The notes: generated from the sequence alone by a model not told the origin. 42,376 nucleotides of DNA from Fuerstiella sp. (GCA_022843805.1 JALHMY010000088.1:1-42376), one strand, 5' to 3'; counted from the first letter of the stretch, positions 8,433 through 16,809 are shown. Made by a program: numbers and translations.

Positions 8433-9407
8433 TCAGGAACTGCGATCTCGAAGCTGCTGCTGCAAGTCGTCAGCCATGCTTGTCAGCTGAGCAGCATCAT
8501 AGCCAGCTAACTCAGCCGCCGTGAACGGACGCAATCCGAGAACTTCCCGCATCGTCTTGATGCGACCAATCTGTTCGCCCTTTTCCAGGCCTTCTTCCAG
8601 GCCCTCTTTCAGTCCTTTTTCCAGTCCTTTTTCCAGTCCTTTTTCCAGTCCTTTTTCCAGTCCTTTTTCCATACCCTCTTCCAGGGCTTCTTCTCGAGCG
8701 TGATACAATCTCGCTTCGTTGTCCAGTTGCAATTTCAGCCGAGCGTTATAGAGCATCATTTGTTCGGGAGTTTGTGAGATCATTTCCAGGACTCCGGCGG
8801 CTTCCAAAATTTCCTGATCAGGGAACAATCGGCGAATTTCTGCGGTCGTCAGCTTGTCAGCATTCAGCAGAAACCACGCCCAGCGTTCTGCAGGCGTCGC
8901 ATTGTACACATTTTCTGCTGTCACCTGAAGATGATTCAACTGCAAAAGATGGATTTGCAGGTCGTCGGTCAGAGTCAGTTCCGCTGACACATCACGCAAC
9001 CGAAAGTCCAGATGCAGCCCGGTGGATTTCGGAAACATGGAACGTGACAGCACGCAGATACTAATCGCAGGACGAAGTTTGCGATACGGATCACCTTCGT
9101 ACAGCTGACTGACGTAAATACTGGAAACATAATACGTCAGACGCTGAGACATGCCGACCGGCAGCGAAGTTTGCACTTCAATATTCAGCAATCGACCGTG
9201 CTCATCTGTCGCCAGTATGTCCAGAACGGCGAGCTTGTCAGTCTCGGTTTGCTTGCCCAGAAACGGATTCAGGAATTGAACACTCGTAATCCTGGGATGA
9301 TCCACCAGAATCGCGTTCAGAAAATGAATGGTCACTCTGCTGTGCTCCGGACTGCCGAGCATCAGCTTAAACACGAAATCCACCAGCGGACTGATACCAA
9401 TTGCCAT
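8433..9407 (-). CDS. Rpn-family recombination-promoting nuclease / PD-(D/E)XK transposase-like protein
   Basis: The 324-residue protein begins MAIGISPLVDFVFKLMLG, the usual start of Rpn/PDDEXK_2 proteins. These are PD-(D/E)XK nucleases related to the YhgA-like putative transposases. Candidate catalytic residues are D63 in AVLDILATDEHG and E77-Q79 in LLNIEVQTS, the E-x-Q variant common in this family. ATG 9407 is selected on this homology although the frame is open to 9734; the ribosome binding site is weak. The C-terminal region (residues about 236-280) is an Arg/Glu/Lys-rich helix containing repeated EKGL units, encoded by a 12-base tandem repeat. The gene lies opposite to and between the pump and outer-membrane factor genes, suggesting insertion into the efflux operon. 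Members of this family are frequently acquired and multicopy. Confidence 0.85.
   Translation of the reverse strand: MAIGISPLVDFVFKLMLGSPEHSRVTIHFLNAILVDHPRITSVQFLNPFLGKQTETDKLAVLDILATDEHGRLLNIEVQTSLPVGMSQRLTYYVSSIYVSQLYEGDPYRKLRPAISICVLSRSMFPKSTGLHLDFRLRDVSAELTLTDDLQIHLLQLNHLQVTAENVYNATPAERWAWFLLNADKLTTAEIRRLFPDQEILEAAGVLEMISQTPEQMMLYNARLKLQLDNEARLYHAREEALEEGMEKGLEKGLEKGLEKGLEKGLKEGLEEGLEKGEQIGRIKTMREVLGLRPFTAAELAGYDAAQLTSMADDLQQQLRDRSS
8574..8681 (-). repeat. 12-base tandem repeat encoding EKGL units in the Rpn-like gene
   Basis: Nine 12-base units (plus strand TTTTCCAGTCCT and variants) encode four-residue EKGL, EEGM, KEGL or EEGL blocks. The five central copies are nearly identical at DNA level while the flanking ones have diverged, as expected for recent slippage expansion. 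The repeat predicts a charged amphipathic helix or coiled coil. Confidence 0.85.
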
Positions 9408-10082
9408 GTGTGTCTCGTCAAAGATGCTTTGTGGTTGCTGCAAACCATTTTCCGGCCGTCGCCAGCGTGGCAGAATTCTAACGTCCGAGCGCCCGAACGA
9501 CCACTGTCTGCGATAGTGGGCCATCTGTCGGCAACTGACCGCAATCGCAGTGCTGCACTCTATTGGCTGTGGCCCCTTTTTCTTTCCGTTGGAGGTTAAA
9601 TCAGGGTGTGGATCACTGCACTTCCACGAGGAAATTGCTTCATGCCGTTTCTCGATGCGGCTGTATCTCACCGACTTTTCTCCCCGGACGGCCCGATTCG
9701 GCAGTCTTTGCCGCTGCAAGACCTTCTCAGACAAATCAGCTGACGCCCGGCAGGTTTGCCAGCGAATCTATAACGGCACGGGGATGCCGCGCTCATCTGC
9801 CTGCAACGGCCTCGCGCGGTCTGAAAATTGCTTTGGTTTGTTTGTATCGATCGAATCGGCTGGAGTCATTCTTTCGTCATTGAGCTTTGAAATGAACTTC
9901 GGGAAGCTCAACCGTCTGTGCGAGGCAGGTCGAAATCTGAAATGGACTCCGGCGTTAATCTTTGATGCGACGAGCGAATTCGTTCGGTCAGTTCTGTGCT
10001 GAGAAGCTGGAGTCACCGCCCATCACGGAAGATGTGCAGCGGCCCGGAATGTTTGGTGGCTACGCAGCGACATGAGGTCATG
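9408..10082. other. Long intergenic region before the outer-membrane factor gene
   Basis: No convincing gene is seen. Open frames exist on both strands, including the upstream extension of the nuclease frame and a plus-strand frame from 9550 to 10002, but they lack recognisable domains or good start signals. The 12-mer TCGATCGAATCG at 9847-9858 repeats the left arm of the candidate operator of the efflux operon. Any promoter for the outer-membrane factor gene should lie here, as the minus-strand nuclease gene separates it from the pump operon. Confidence 0.4.
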
Positions 10083-11609
10083 ATGCGCCCGCTCTTTAAT
10101 ATCCTGAATATTTTCACGATTGTGGCTGCCGCTGGCTGTGCAGCGACAGGCGATCCACTTGCCCGACAGTCGGCTGCAGCACGCGACACACGAGGTCTCG
10201 GCCAAACCGAAAAGTTAACAGCGGTGGCTGCCGAACAACATCGCACTCCGGAGCCCGTCAGCGATCCTGACTCAGACGCTGCGTCTGAAGGTTCTGCCGA
10301 ACTCCGGCTGGTTTCTTCTTCGGTGGAAATGCTGACGGAAAACGGCGAACCTGCATTGCCGATCGACAGTTCTGACGGCGGTGAGCCGCTTGTAAACGGA
10401 CTGTCGCTCGCGCAGATTGAACAGATGGCGCTCGAGAATAATCCGACCATTCGACAGTTGTCAGCGTCGGCTCTTAAGGCAAAAGGAGTTCGATATCAGG
10501 TCGGCATTAATCCGAATCCTTCGGTTGGATACTTTGGAAGCCAGATCGCCGATGCAGGTACAGATCAGCATGGCGCGTACGTTGAGCAGGAGTTCGTGAG
10601 GGGTGACAAGCTCTGCCTGAATCGACGTGTTCTGGATCAGTCTGTCCAGGCGCAGTTATGGGATCTTGAGAGCCAGAGGTATCGCGTATTGACTGATATT
10701 CGCGTTCAGTTTTATCAGGCCCTTGCAGCACAGCGGCGTATTGAACTGACGGACAGTTTTTATCTGGTGACCGAACAGGGAACTGACGTATCCCGCAGAC
10801 GCAAGGAAGCAATGGAGACTTCTCAGGTCGATTTGCTGCAGGCTGAAGTTCAAATGGCGGAGATTGACGTTGCCCGTCAGCAGGCTCGAATTTCGTTTCG
10901 CGGGGCATGGAAGGAATTAATGGCCACAGCGGGCATGCCACAGATGCAGCCATCCCCGCTGAATGGGAAACTTGAGCCTCGCGAAACTCAGATCGACTGG
11001 GACTTGACCTGGCAGAATCTGATTTCCTCGAGTCCGGAACTGAATGCAGCAAGAACCCGCGTACAGCAGGCTCGGGCAAATCAGCAGCGTCAGGAAGTTC
11101 AGGCCATTCCAAATATCACAGCGATGATGGGCGCAGGGCATGACAATGCTACCGGTTCAGGACTGATCAACCTGCAGGTGGCAGCACCTGTTCCGGTGTT
11201 CAATAACAATTCAGGGAACATTTCAGCGGCATGGGCCGAGTATTGCCGGGCAACTCATGAAGTCAAACGGATAGAAGCATCACTGAAGGCTCGTCTCGCT
11301 CAGGTCAGTCAGGAGTTTGATTCCGCAGCAGTCGCTGTTCAGCGTTATCAGGATACGATTCTGCCAAAAGCCGATGAAACACTCAGACTTTCAGAACGAG
11401 CGTATTCCGCCGGAGAGTTTGATTTCCTGCAGGTGCTGATTGTTCGTCGTACATTCTTTGAATCCAACCTGCGATATGTGGATGCCCTGGCAGGACTGGC
11501 ACAGGCTCATGCAAAAATAGACGGACTGCTGCTCACGGGCGGCCTCGATCAGCCTGCTGATTTTGAAGGAGACGACGGTCTGAGAGGCCAGACCTTCAGC
11601 CAACAGTAA
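10083..11609 (+). CDS. TolC/CzcC-like outer-membrane efflux lipoprotein
   Basis: This 508-residue protein is the outer-membrane factor expected to complete the metal efflux complex. ATG 10083 gives a lipoprotein signal MRPLFNILNIFTIVAAAGC with C19 as acylated residue, and GAGG lies 5 bases upstream; ATG 10080 directly before it is an alternative. After a low-complexity Asp/Ser/Glu-rich linker (to about residue 95) the OEP domain begins at LSLAQIEQMALENNPTIRQ. It contains the two repeated helical halves, with a second start near ISSSPELNAARTRVQQARAN. The end (FSQQ) is typical of a full-length family member. The gene is on the same strand as the adaptor and pump but separated from them by the nuclease gene, so it may now be transcribed independently. 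Substrate assignment is by context. Confidence 0.88.
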   Translation: MRPLFNILNIFTIVAAAGCAATGDPLARQSAAARDTRGLGQTEKLTAVAAEQHRTPEPVSDPDSDAASEGSAELRLVSSSVEMLTENGEPALPIDSSDGGEPLVNGLSLAQIEQMALENNPTIRQLSASALKAKGVRYQVGINPNPSVGYFGSQIADAGTDQHGAYVEQEFVRGDKLCLNRRVLDQSVQAQLWDLESQRYRVLTDIRVQFYQALAAQRRIELTDSFYLVTEQGTDVSRRRKEAMETSQVDLLQAEVQMAEIDVARQQARISFRGAWKELMATAGMPQMQPSPLNGKLEPRETQIDWDLTWQNLISSSPELNAARTRVQQARANQQRQEVQAIPNITAMMGAGHDNATGSGLINLQVAAPVPVFNNNSGNISAAWAEYCRATHEVKRIEASLKARLAQVSQEFDSAAVAVQRYQDTILPKADETLRLSERAYSAGEFDFLQVLIVRRTFFESNLRYVDALAGLAQAHAKIDGLLLTGGLDQPADFEGDDGLRGQTFSQQ

Positions 11610-11660
11610 GCAGAAGGCCCGTTAGGCGATCGGCAGGTAAATAAAGACCAGTCGCCCCAA

Positions 11661-11840
11661 CAGATGGGAGGGCGAGGCTCCCGCCGAGCCGATCACCCCG
11701 ACAGATGCGAGGGCGAGGCTCCCGCCGAGCCGATCACGCGCCATCCACTTGCTCCTGCGAAACAATCGGCTTTGCTGCAAACAAAGGGGCGTACGATAGT
11801 GACCTGCGCACACGGCTCGGCAGGAGCCTCGCCCTCCCAG
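11661..11840. repeat. Cluster of three planctomycete GEAPAEP-type intergenic repeats
   Basis: Two direct copies sharing the core GGGCGAGGCTCCCGCCGAGC occur at 11661-11696 and 11702-11737, differing at one base over 36. A third, inverted and slightly diverged copy is at 11814-11840. Each core is partly self-complementary (GGCTC on one side, GAGCC on the other). Translated, the minus strand of the third copy gives WEGEAPAEP and the direct copies give GSAGASPSHL, peptides familiar from spurious ORFs in planctomycete genomes. This fills most of the gap between the outer-membrane factor and photolyase genes. I infer a REP-like dispersed element and not coding DNA. Confidence 0.75.
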
Positions 11841-11888
11841 TGAAAACGATTTTGCCGCTCTCTATAAAAGGAGCCTCTCGCCATTCTG

Positions 11889-13379
11889 TCAAAACAATCG
11901 GCCTCGCACTTTTTCCGGTGAGTAACGCTTCAGATATTCAGACAGATGCAGCTTTCGAGCTGTATTTTCTGACGTCATGTAACGAATTTTCCCGAAGATG
12001 GTGCGTTCCGGTCCCCATGCCCGATCATAACGTCCCAGCACCCAGAAGATGCCGGAGTATGAGTTTGGATCACGACCGTCTGTCGCGAAGCGATTGTTGA
12101 GCGTTATCATGGTTTTCAGCGCTTGCTGAGGAGTATGAGACCACTGAAGAATTTTTTTTCCCCACAGCATTCTCAGATAGTTGTGCATCCTGCCTTCGGT
12201 CAGTAGCTGATTTTGTGCCGCATTCCAGAGCGGATCGTGAGTAGCCGCATTCTGCAGCTGTTCGAAGTCGTAGGTCACCGGACGAATGTCCGATGCATGT
12301 TCATGAAGAGTTTGCTGAGCCCATTCAGGCAGCGATTCGTACTGATCATAGTTCTTCACCTTACTGCACATATTGAATCCAAGTTCGCGCCACGTCACCA
12401 GCTCATCAAGGAAGGATTCTGCGGCAGACGACATTCCCCACCAGCCTTCCCGGCTGCCACGCGTTTGCCTGACGCTGCCGAGCCGATCCGGTGCCCAGTG
12501 TTCGTGATCTGCCAGTTCCCGAAACATCTGATGGACAGAAAGATGCCCGAAGTGCAGCCACGGCGAAAGACCGCTCGATCCATTCTCGTCGGGCTGGTTT
12601 CGGTGTTCCGGATAGTGCGACAGTCGATCAATAAGAAAACGACGCCACTGTTTCACCGCTTCGTGTGAACCACCGGTTGCCCAGCCTGGCTGCACACTTC
12701 GATCCACTGGTATTCGGCGGGCAGTCGTCACGGCGTTCGACAGATCGGCTTGTGAGGCGGCAGGCCAGCGCCGCGGCAAATCTTCAGGCAACCGTTGCAT
12801 CAATGGAATAACTTCCTTCAGACAATTCTCCTGAGGCATTTCTGACAAAAATCCGGCCAGTGAGGACTGCAGGTATCGTCGAAAGGCATAAGCGGTGGGA
12901 AACACGGTGCCTGTGGTGTGCATGGGCAACAGGCCGTTGGAATCGATCGCCTCAACCAGCACCGGCGACCGGCGAGACACCGCTTTGAGCATTCGGGGCA
13001 GGAAAAAGCATGGGTAGTCGTCTGTCACCACGACGCAGCAATGCCTGGTGAGATACTCCACCATCCCGGATCCACTACCGGGAGATGGTTCTATGTACGG
13101 GTAATAGGTGATATTCCTCCCTGCCGCAGCCGAAAAATTGTCATGCATTCCCTGGATGATGAACGAATGCAGTCGCACACTGGCCCATTCATAGTCCGCT
13201 CGAACCGCTTCCAGGACAAGCAGCGGTTTATTAAGTTCACGACACCATTCCACGGCTCGCTGCAGCGAATAGTTGAACTGCAGGCGACGGAATGAAGTCA
13301 TCCAGTACAGTACAAAGTCCTGAGACGAGTCTGGCGAATTCGTATTTGCCGCTCGAATTCGGCTCACCGGCACTTTCAT
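11889..13379 (-). CDS. Deoxyribodipyrimidine photolyase (class II-like CPD photolyase)
   Basis: This 496-residue flavoprotein would use light and FADH- to split cyclobutane pyrimidine dimers in DNA. The N-terminal alpha/beta domain starts at FVLYWMTSFRRLQFNYSLQ, the class II pattern, and continues with LNKPLLVLEAVRADY. The FAD-binding helical domain includes GLSPWLHFGHLSVHQMF, ESFLDELVTWRELGFN, LTEGRMHNYLRMLWGKKIL and NNRFATDGRDPNSYSGIFW, all strongly conserved in class II enzymes. Length is close to the family norm and the C-terminus appears complete. The start ATG (13379-13377) overlaps the stop of the upstream SRPBCC gene in an ATGA arrangement, with GAGGAG just upstream, so the two are translationally coupled. 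Confidence 0.93.
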   Translation of the reverse strand: MKVPVSRIRAANTNSPDSSQDFVLYWMTSFRRLQFNYSLQRAVEWCRELNKPLLVLEAVRADYEWASVRLHSFIIQGMHDNFSAAAGRNITYYPYIEPSPGSGSGMVEYLTRHCCVVVTDDYPCFFLPRMLKAVSRRSPVLVEAIDSNGLLPMHTTGTVFPTAYAFRRYLQSSLAGFLSEMPQENCLKEVIPLMQRLPEDLPRRWPAASQADLSNAVTTARRIPVDRSVQPGWATGGSHEAVKQWRRFLIDRLSHYPEHRNQPDENGSSGLSPWLHFGHLSVHQMFRELADHEHWAPDRLGSVRQTRGSREGWWGMSSAAESFLDELVTWRELGFNMCSKVKNYDQYESLPEWAQQTLHEHASDIRPVTYDFEQLQNAATHDPLWNAAQNQLLTEGRMHNYLRMLWGKKILQWSHTPQQALKTMITLNNRFATDGRDPNSYSGIFWVLGRYDRAWGPERTIFGKIRYMTSENTARKLHLSEYLKRYSPEKVRGRLF

Positions 13380-13930
13380 AACGCACTCCTCGATTCAGCC
13401 AGTGGTGCCACGGAGGCCTGTGAAGAAGAATCTGATGGAGCATCAAACAGCCGGATCAGCTCCTGACATCGGAAGCTGAAAATCTTTCTCAGATCCTTTT
13501 CCACAAACAGCCAGTTCACAAGCCGGCCACCCGGCACCTGATATTGCACCCGATCTCTCACAAGAGTGCCGCCGGGAACTTCTGAAAAGGTATGGAAGTG
13601 CTCCCACATTCGGTAAGGTCCGCGAACCTGCCGATCTGTAAACGAGAAAGGCGGTTCCCAGGCGGAGATCTCTGTACGCCAGCTCACAGGGATGCCATGC
13701 AGCTTAATCCGGTAGTCGATCAGGCATCCTTTACAAATCCGGATAGGAGCCGGAGTCAATATTTCGAAATTTAACCACTGAGGTGTAATTCGCTCCAGCT
13801 GAAAGGCGTCACTAAAGAAGTCAAACACGTGTTTCCGATCGCCAGGAAGGACGACTTCGCAGGAAAGCTCAAAGAACTTTCCTGAGCGATCCCACGAAAT
13901 ACGAATTGCTGTATCTGCCTGCTGAGACAT
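13376..13930 (-). CDS. SRPBCC-family (START/cyclase-like) ligand-binding protein
   Basis: The 184-residue protein has the SRPBCC pattern of cell-division-inhibitor-like or coenzyme Q-binding-like proteins: FELSCEVVLPGDRKHVFDFF at the N-terminus, then LERITPQWLNFEILTP, GCLIDYRIKLHGIPVSWRT, FTDRQVRGPYRMWEHFHTF and GTLVRDRVQYQVPGG. These proteins fold as a helix-grip around a hydrophobic ligand cavity; the ligand here is unknown. The gene precedes the photolyase with a 4-base ATGA overlap, and SRPBCC genes are often found beside photolyases, so a role in the same light/UV response is likely but inferred. No signal peptide is seen, so it is cytoplasmic. Confidence 0.85.
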   Translation of the reverse strand: MSQQADTAIRISWDRSGKFFELSCEVVLPGDRKHVFDFFSDAFQLERITPQWLNFEILTPAPIRICKGCLIDYRIKLHGIPVSWRTEISAWEPPFSFTDRQVRGPYRMWEHFHTFSEVPGGTLVRDRVQYQVPGGRLVNWLFVEKDLRKIFSFRCQELIRLFDAPSDSSSQASVAPLAESRSAL

Positions 13931-14293
13931 GAGTTAATTCACCTTCAGTGATCCGCTACCTGTGATTCTGGCTGCCTGTGCTTATTGGCAGGACTTGACC
14001 TCAGTCAATGATGAATCAAACCGCGGACTTTGAATACCAGACACTCAAAAAAATCGCTTGATGTTTTGACTGTTTAGAACGTTTTACTATGCACGGGGAA
14101 CTCCGGCAGAGACTTCAGAATTTCACGGTCAAATTCCGTTTTACCGAAAAAAAACTGAAAAAATTGGTTACTTTGAACACTCTCAGACGGTTGCATTGTC
14201 AGGGATCATTTGGCAATATCAAAACATCCCGGAACGATTTGACCGTTTTCTGATAAAAACAGGAATTGTGGCGAAAACAGGGGGGAGACGTCG
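13931..14293. other. Divergent intergenic region between the SRPBCC/photolyase pair and the sigma factor gene
   Basis: No gene or RNA was recognised. The stretch from about 14030 to 14250 is noticeably richer in A and T than the flanking genes and probably contains the promoters of both divergent units. TTGCAT followed after 17 bases by CAATAT near 14193-14221 is a weak candidate for the plus-strand promoter. A good ribosome binding site (GGGGAGA) precedes the ATG at 14294. Confidence 0.35.
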
Positions 14294-15271
14294 ATGAAAC
14301 TGACTCAGGAACGAACCAGGAAGGTCAGTGCAAAGGATGCTGAACTGCAGCAAAAGGCTTCTGAGCTTCTCACGCAGGAAATTCGATTTATTTATTCTCC
14401 GGATTTTGACTCGCTGGTCGACGACGAACACCCCATTGATCTTGCTCAGCAACTTCTGCAGGAACTGTCCAATGTTTCTAATGAGAACCGGGCCGAGCTC
14501 GACTTTGCAGCAAGTATGAATTCGGATGAGGTGGCCGCTGTCAGAAACTGGTGTGCTCCGGACCCACTGCTGACGTTCGAGCACGAACAGGTGCTGTTTC
14601 GTGCAATGAATCTTCTGAGATTCCGAATCAATCAGCAGCGTGCTCGATTGTCGGCGAAGAAACCGATCGCAGGGATAATTGAGCGAATCGAAAAGATGCT
14701 GGCTCTCGTCGAGAAGATTCGCACTCAGCTGGTGAACTCGAATCTCCGTCTGGTCTCCAGTATTGCTCGCAAATTTTCGACTTCAGGTTGCGACGTGGAT
14801 GAGTTCAGCAGCGATGGCTGCATGATCCTGCTGGGAGCAATCGATCGCTTCGACTATTCACGGGGATTTCGTTTCAGCACGTATGCCACTCATTCTATTC
14901 AGAGGCACTTCTTTCGGGCATGGAAACTGAGGCAGCGACGGAAGGAAAGATTTTCGTGTCTTCCGCCCGAATTGCTCACCGAGTTCCCCGAAGAAGAAGC
15001 ACAGCAGAGCATCTGTGCCGACCCCGAAGCTGTCGTCGCGGAACTTCTGGCGAAGGCCGACGGTGTGCTGGATGATCGCGAGCAACAGATATTGATGAAT
15101 CGTTATGGACTCGGAACCAGTACAAGGGCACGGACTCTTCGCGAAATTGCTTCGGATCTTGGCATCTCCAAGGAGCGGGTACGGCAATTACAAATGAAGG
15201 CGCTCGAACGTCTCAAAGAGTTGCTCGAGCCGGAGAATGGCTCAGGTGATTCGGTTTTCGCAATCTGCTGA
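14294..15271 (+). CDS. RNA polymerase sigma-70 family factor (alternative, group 2/3-like)
   Basis: The 325-residue protein directs RNA polymerase to a promoter set. Residues 1 to about 90 are a poorly conserved extension. A region 1.2-like segment follows (LLTFEHEQVLFRAMNLLRF), then region 2 near 145-205 (LVNSNLRLVSSIARKF, LLGAIDRFDYSRGFRFSTYA and the -10 recognition helix IQRHFFRAWKLRQRR). Region 4 spans about 258-312 (LDDREQQILMNRYGLG, LREIASDLGISKERVRQLQ). A canonical region 3 is not obvious between them. The RpoD-specific conserved blocks are too degenerate for this to be the housekeeping factor. ATG 14294 has GGGGAGA 6 bases upstream. No anti-sigma gene is adjacent; the next gene is convergent. 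Confidence 0.9.
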   Translation: MKLTQERTRKVSAKDAELQQKASELLTQEIRFIYSPDFDSLVDDEHPIDLAQQLLQELSNVSNENRAELDFAASMNSDEVAAVRNWCAPDPLLTFEHEQVLFRAMNLLRFRINQQRARLSAKKPIAGIIERIEKMLALVEKIRTQLVNSNLRLVSSIARKFSTSGCDVDEFSSDGCMILLGAIDRFDYSRGFRFSTYATHSIQRHFFRAWKLRQRRKERFSCLPPELLTEFPEEEAQQSICADPEAVVAELLAKADGVLDDREQQILMNRYGLGTSTRARTLREIASDLGISKERVRQLQMKALERLKELLEPENGSGDSVFAIC

Positions 15272-15314
15272 ATACAGCATATCTCCTCTTGATGAAGAGC
15301 GATCTGGTTCACGA

Positions 15315-16145
15315 TTACCGGAGTCCGGCCTGCTGCAGCAGTTTGGCGGTGGATTCGAATGCTTCCCGTACCCATGCGTCGATCTGATCGGGTTCCGGAG
15401 AGTATTCGAGTTCAATGGAAATAGCACCATCAATCTGCAGTGCAGCGATCTGATCGAGCCATGGCTTAAAATTGACGACGCCGCGGCCGGGAGGAAGATC
15501 ACCGTGAACTCGCCCGTCGCAGTCGGAAATATGAACGTGGATGGCTCGCCCACGCAGCCCCTGGATTTCCGCCGGATCAGCCTTTGCAAGATGCAGGTGC
15601 GATATGTCAATATTGGCTCTGAAGGCGGGGTGATTCACTTCGTCGATGAACTGGACCATGGATGGCACACTGTTGACAAGTGACAACGGAAAAGGCTCCA
15701 GCTCCAGCGCAATTTTCAGCCCCAGATGCTCGGCTTCATCGGCCAGTCGGCGACAGTTCTCAATTGCGGTTTGCCATTGCACCTCTGGCGGTATGACTTC
15801 CTGATTCCAGAGATATTCGCCGATCACGAGCAGCAGATTCTGAGCTTCAAATTCGCAGCACATATCCAGATATCGGCCACATCGCTCCAGGTGAAATCGC
15901 TGCACTGCCGGATTGAAGTCGATTAATCCGGTGGCAACACAGCACACGGAAATAATGGGAAGTGCCGCCTTCTGACATTCTCTGCGGATCAGTCGACGCT
16001 CAAGCGCATCGATATCCAGCGGGTCCGCGAAAATGTCAATACAGTCAAATCCGATCTCTCGGGTTTTATGGATGCCCCAGGCTGTATCTCGGCCTGCCTG
16101 CGCCCATGCACTGTTAATCAGTCCCAGCTTCATTGATGAGGCCAT
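15315..16145 (-). CDS. Sugar phosphate isomerase/epimerase-like TIM-barrel protein
   Basis: The 276-residue protein has the AP-endonuclease-2/xylose isomerase-like barrel pattern. It starts MKLGLINSAWAQAG (the ATG at 16133 is an alternative start), with GFDCIDIFADP on the second strand. Probable metal ligands are the Glu in IALELEPFPL, the Asp in RANIDISHLHLA, the His pair in AIHVHISDCDG and the Glu in AISIELEYSPEPD. Members act on sugars or inositol derivatives with a divalent metal ion; the substrate cannot be told from sequence. It is cytoplasmic (no signal), convergent with the sigma factor gene (43 bases between) and divergent from the Fur-like gene. Length is normal for the family. Confidence 0.85.
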   Translation of the reverse strand: MASSMKLGLINSAWAQAGRDTAWGIHKTREIGFDCIDIFADPLDIDALERRLIRRECQKAALPIISVCCVATGLIDFNPAVQRFHLERCGRYLDMCCEFEAQNLLLVIGEYLWNQEVIPPEVQWQTAIENCRRLADEAEHLGLKIALELEPFPLSLVNSVPSMVQFIDEVNHPAFRANIDISHLHLAKADPAEIQGLRGRAIHVHISDCDGRVHGDLPPGRGVVNFKPWLDQIAALQIDGAISIELEYSPEPDQIDAWVREAFESTAKLLQQAGLR

Positions 16146-16332
16146 TGTGAAAGGAACCCGCGAAAAGTCAAAGTTCGGACGGGAATGGACCGTTGGCTTT
16201 CCGCGTTTTACCCATCCTGAAACGGACGTACAACTCTAAGGTTTGGTGTTCACGGGGAATGACGTTAAGATGCGTAAAGAGTAAGGCAACAGATCTTTGT
16301 GAATTGCCCGGTCCCGGAACATCAGGTGATCC

Positions 16333-16776
16333 ATGGCGGAAAGCCATTCAGTCCCGTCCATTTCTGAGGCACGCGCGACGCTGCGAGCAGCCGGGTTGCG
16401 CGCCACACCCTGTCGGGTCGCCGTGGTGCAGTTTCTGGCCAGTCGCCTGTCTCCTGCCAGTCATCATGAGGCCTGCACGGATCTTGAGGAGCGAGGTTTT
16501 GACAAATCAACGATTTTCAGAACACTGAATGACCTTGCGGAATCAGGCCTGGCGTTTCGGATGGAGTTGGGCGACCATGTCTGGCGATACGAACTTAAGG
16601 CCGTCAGTGATGAATCTCATCACGCTGGCACCACGCATCCTCATCTTCTTTGCACCAGTTGCGGGCAGATTACCTGCCTTACACAAAAGGAAGTGCAGGT
16701 CTCGATTCCGGACCAGATTGGCGATGTCTCTGAAGTGCTGTTAAAAGGGCGTTGCAGAGTATGTCTTCAAAACTGA
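16333..16776 (+). CDS. Fur-family metal-dependent transcriptional regulator
   Basis: The 147-residue protein has the Fur/Zur/PerR architecture. The winged-helix domain includes LRAAGLRATPCRVAVVQFL and the recognition helix DKSTIFRTLNDLAESGL (residues 58-74). The dimerisation domain has HPHLLCTSC (H102, H104, C107, C110) and CRVC (C141, C144), giving the two CxxC pairs that bind structural zinc. The conserved HHAGTTHPH stretch provides further metal ligands. Whether it senses Fe, Zn, Mn or peroxide cannot be decided by eye. AGG lies 6 bases before ATG 16333. It is followed after 33 bases by the kinase gene on the same strand, so the two may share a transcript. It could control the metal efflux genes upstream, but that is speculation. 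Confidence 0.9.
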   Translation: MAESHSVPSISEARATLRAAGLRATPCRVAVVQFLASRLSPASHHEACTDLEERGFDKSTIFRTLNDLAESGLAFRMELGDHVWRYELKAVSDESHHAGTTHPHLLCTSCGQITCLTQKEVQVSIPDQIGDVSEVLLKGRCRVCLQN

Positions 16777-16809
16777 CTCCGGAATAAAAGGCTTACGGAC
16801 ACAGATCCT

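Noticed and set aside
8521..8703. Plus-strand Ser/Pro/Phe-rich frame opposite the nuclease gene
   Set aside because: It is the complement of the EKGL repeat in the nuclease gene, has no start signal and no domain.
9550..10002. 150-residue plus-strand frame upstream of the outer-membrane factor
   Set aside because: No domain and no start signal; residue composition does not look like a protein.
11622..11884. Two short minus-strand frames with GEAPAEP-type peptides
   Set aside because: They are translations of dispersed intergenic repeats.
15272..15314. Hairpin CTCTT-GATG-AAGAG as terminator between convergent genes
   Set aside because: Stem of five pairs only, and no T-run on either strand.
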